From positions 62,339,821 to 62,403,820 of the forward strand of contig NC_083346.1 of the NCBI RefSeq assembly GCF_019175385.1: DNA of 64,000 nucleotides, in the 5' to 3' direction. The stretch comes from Lycium barbarum (taxonomy: Eukaryota; Streptophyta; Magnoliopsida; Solanales; Solanaceae). The translations under genes were made by a program, and so were the position numbers. The notes under the pieces were generated by a model. The model made no database searches. It was not told where the DNA came from and saw only the letters and a program-made list of their open reading frames with translations. Shown piece by piece: positions 62,926-64,000 of this stretch. Positions within the stretch are counted from its first letter, which is position 1. Every line of letters starts with the position of its first letter.

Positions 62926-64000
62926 CTTTAGCCGGACGGCAGGATCTTGAGTCCTCCCCGGATGTGGTTACAGGTACATTGTCTATATTCTCCCGTGATG
63001 TATGTGCCTTGATTGATCCGGGTTCTACTCTTTCTTATATTACTCCATATGTTGTTGGTTGTATTGGGGTGAAACCTAAGCCAATCAAACCTTTTGAGGT
63101 GTCTACTCCGGTTGGTGATCCCGTAATAGTAAGACAAGTGTATAAAAATTGTGTAGTTGTGATATGTGATCGCTAGACCACAACTTATTTGATTGAGTTG
63201 GAAATGTTAGACTTTGATGTAATTATGGGCATGGATTGGTTGGCATCGTGCTACGCTAATGTTGATTGTCAATGGAAAGTGGTTCGATTCCGATTTCTGG
63301 GAGAGCCCGTGCTTGAAAGGAAGGGTAATGCAGCATCCCCAAAGGGTAGGTTTATTTCCTACCTTAAGGCAAGGAAGATGATAGCCAAGGGTTATATTTA
63401 TCATTTAGTTCGGGTTCATGACACCGAGTCAAAGCCGCCAACCTTCCAATCAGTTCCGGTAGTGAATGAATTCCCAGATGTGTTTCCAGACGAGCTTCCA
63501 GGTCTTCCTCTAGAAAGAGAGATTGACTTCGCTATTGATGTGTTGCTGGACACCAAGCCTATTTCTATTCCTCCTTATTGAATAGCTCCGACGGAATTGA
63601 AGGAGCTAAAGGCGCAGTTGAAAGATTTGCTTGAAAAGGGGTTTATTAGACCCAGTTCATCGTCGTGGGGAGCACCGGTCTTGTTCTTGAGAAAGAAAGA
63701 CGGATCTTTACGAATGTGCATCGATTATAGGAAATTGAACAGAGTGACGATAAAGAACAAATATCCCCTCCCAAGGATTGATGACTTATTCGATCAACTG
63801 CAAGGTGCCAAGTGGTTTTCTAAAATAGACTTGAGGTCGGGTTACCATCAAGTGAGAGTTAGAGAAGCGGATATTCTCAAAACGGCCTTCAAAACGAGAT
63901 ATGGCCACTATGAATTCCGATTGATGTCATTCGTATTGACTAATGCTCTGGCCGTGTTTATGAATTTGATGTACAATGTATTCAGGCCTTTCTAGGACTT
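62926..64000 (+). pseudogene. pol: Tek-3 protease and start of reverse transcriptase (cut by window end)
   Basis: Same frame as the zinc knuckle. Protease motif ALIDPGSTLSYI (about 63009-63044) and [15 protein letters not shown] at 63174-63176 replaces Gln (CAG in Tek-1) and TGA at 63579-63581 replaces Arg in IPPYRMAP. Unlike Tek-1 there is no frameshift at [16 protein letters not shown] begins with [16 protein letters not shown], and the catalytic Asp in [11 protein letters not shown] is present; TAG at 63993-63995 follows VFRPF. The window ends before the FIDD box. Confidence 0.92.

Larger units (their letters stand above)
59481..64000 (+). mobile_element. Tek-3: Ty3/gypsy chromovirus, + strand, truncated by window end
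   Basis: 5' LTR 59481-61394, primer site, leader stem-loop, gag, protease and the start of RT, all collinear with Tek-1 and close to it in sequence. Left TSD candidate CGCAG (59476-59480). At least six in-frame stops and one frameshift in the visible part make it non-functional. It supplies the uninterrupted reference that shows where GAG-1 entered Tek-1 and what Tek-1 lost in its zinc-knuckle region. Confidence 0.92.

Overview
This window is plant nuclear heterochromatin with no host gene that I can see. It is built almost entirely from nested long-terminal-repeat retrotransposons of the Ty3/gypsy superfamily. The pol products (zinc-binding HHCC integrase, GPY motif and a C-terminal chromodomain-like stretch), the DPGST protease motif and a primer site complementary to initiator tRNA-Met point to chromoviruses, most likely the Tekay/Del clade. 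A eudicot, probably Solanaceae, is my guess; that rests on family resemblance, not on a diagnostic gene.

Nearly all bases can be placed in one insertion tree from LTR termini (TG...CA), primer-binding sites, polypurine tracts and 5-bp target-site duplications (TSDs). A fragment of an old LTR (39757-40077) hosts two gag-pol elements. Tek-1 (+ strand, 7484-39756) contains: NC-1, a non-coding element in its 5' LTR (start of window to 7483), itself hit by solo LTR-1 (2961-5289); GAG-1 (- strand, 11075-19504) in its gag; GAG-2 (- strand, 23411-35391) in its 3' LTR, itself hit by solo LTR-2 (27596-30792); and solo LTR-3 (35509-37669) in the same 3' LTR. Tek-2 (- strand, 40078 to beyond the window) contains NC-2 (+ strand, 41560-53538) in its 3' LTR, which is hit by solo LTR-4 (43235-46214), and Tek-3 (+ strand, 59481 to beyond the window) in its 5' LTR.

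Three coding classes coexist. Tek-1, -2 and -3 once encoded Gag-protease-RT-RNase H-integrase-chromodomain, but all are broken by stops and frameshifts. GAG-1 and GAG-2 are gag-only (TR-GAG-like) elements; GAG-2 carries the only intact retrotransposon reading frame in the window. NC-1 and NC-2 have no recognisable coding capacity (LARD-like) and carry a purine-rich internal domain of about 3.4 kb. All three classes share the same primer site and leader, so the coding-poor classes could have used proteins supplied by autonomous relatives.

The most interesting signals are in the shared non-coding parts: (1) a leader hairpin just after the primer site with an 8-nt loop that in four of six copies carries a perfect palindrome (GCGCGC or GTGCAC), resembling a retroviral dimer-initiation kissing loop; (2) a twin hairpin in every LTR that still reaches it, whose second stem covaries between families; (3) a 5S-rRNA-like pol III control region inside both gag-only elements; (4) a splice-acceptor-like TTTCAG directly before every gag start, with donor-like AAG/GTAAGA sites in the LTRs; (5) a stem-loop abutting the polypurine tract; (6) solo LTR-3, whose middle third is inverted relative to its ends.
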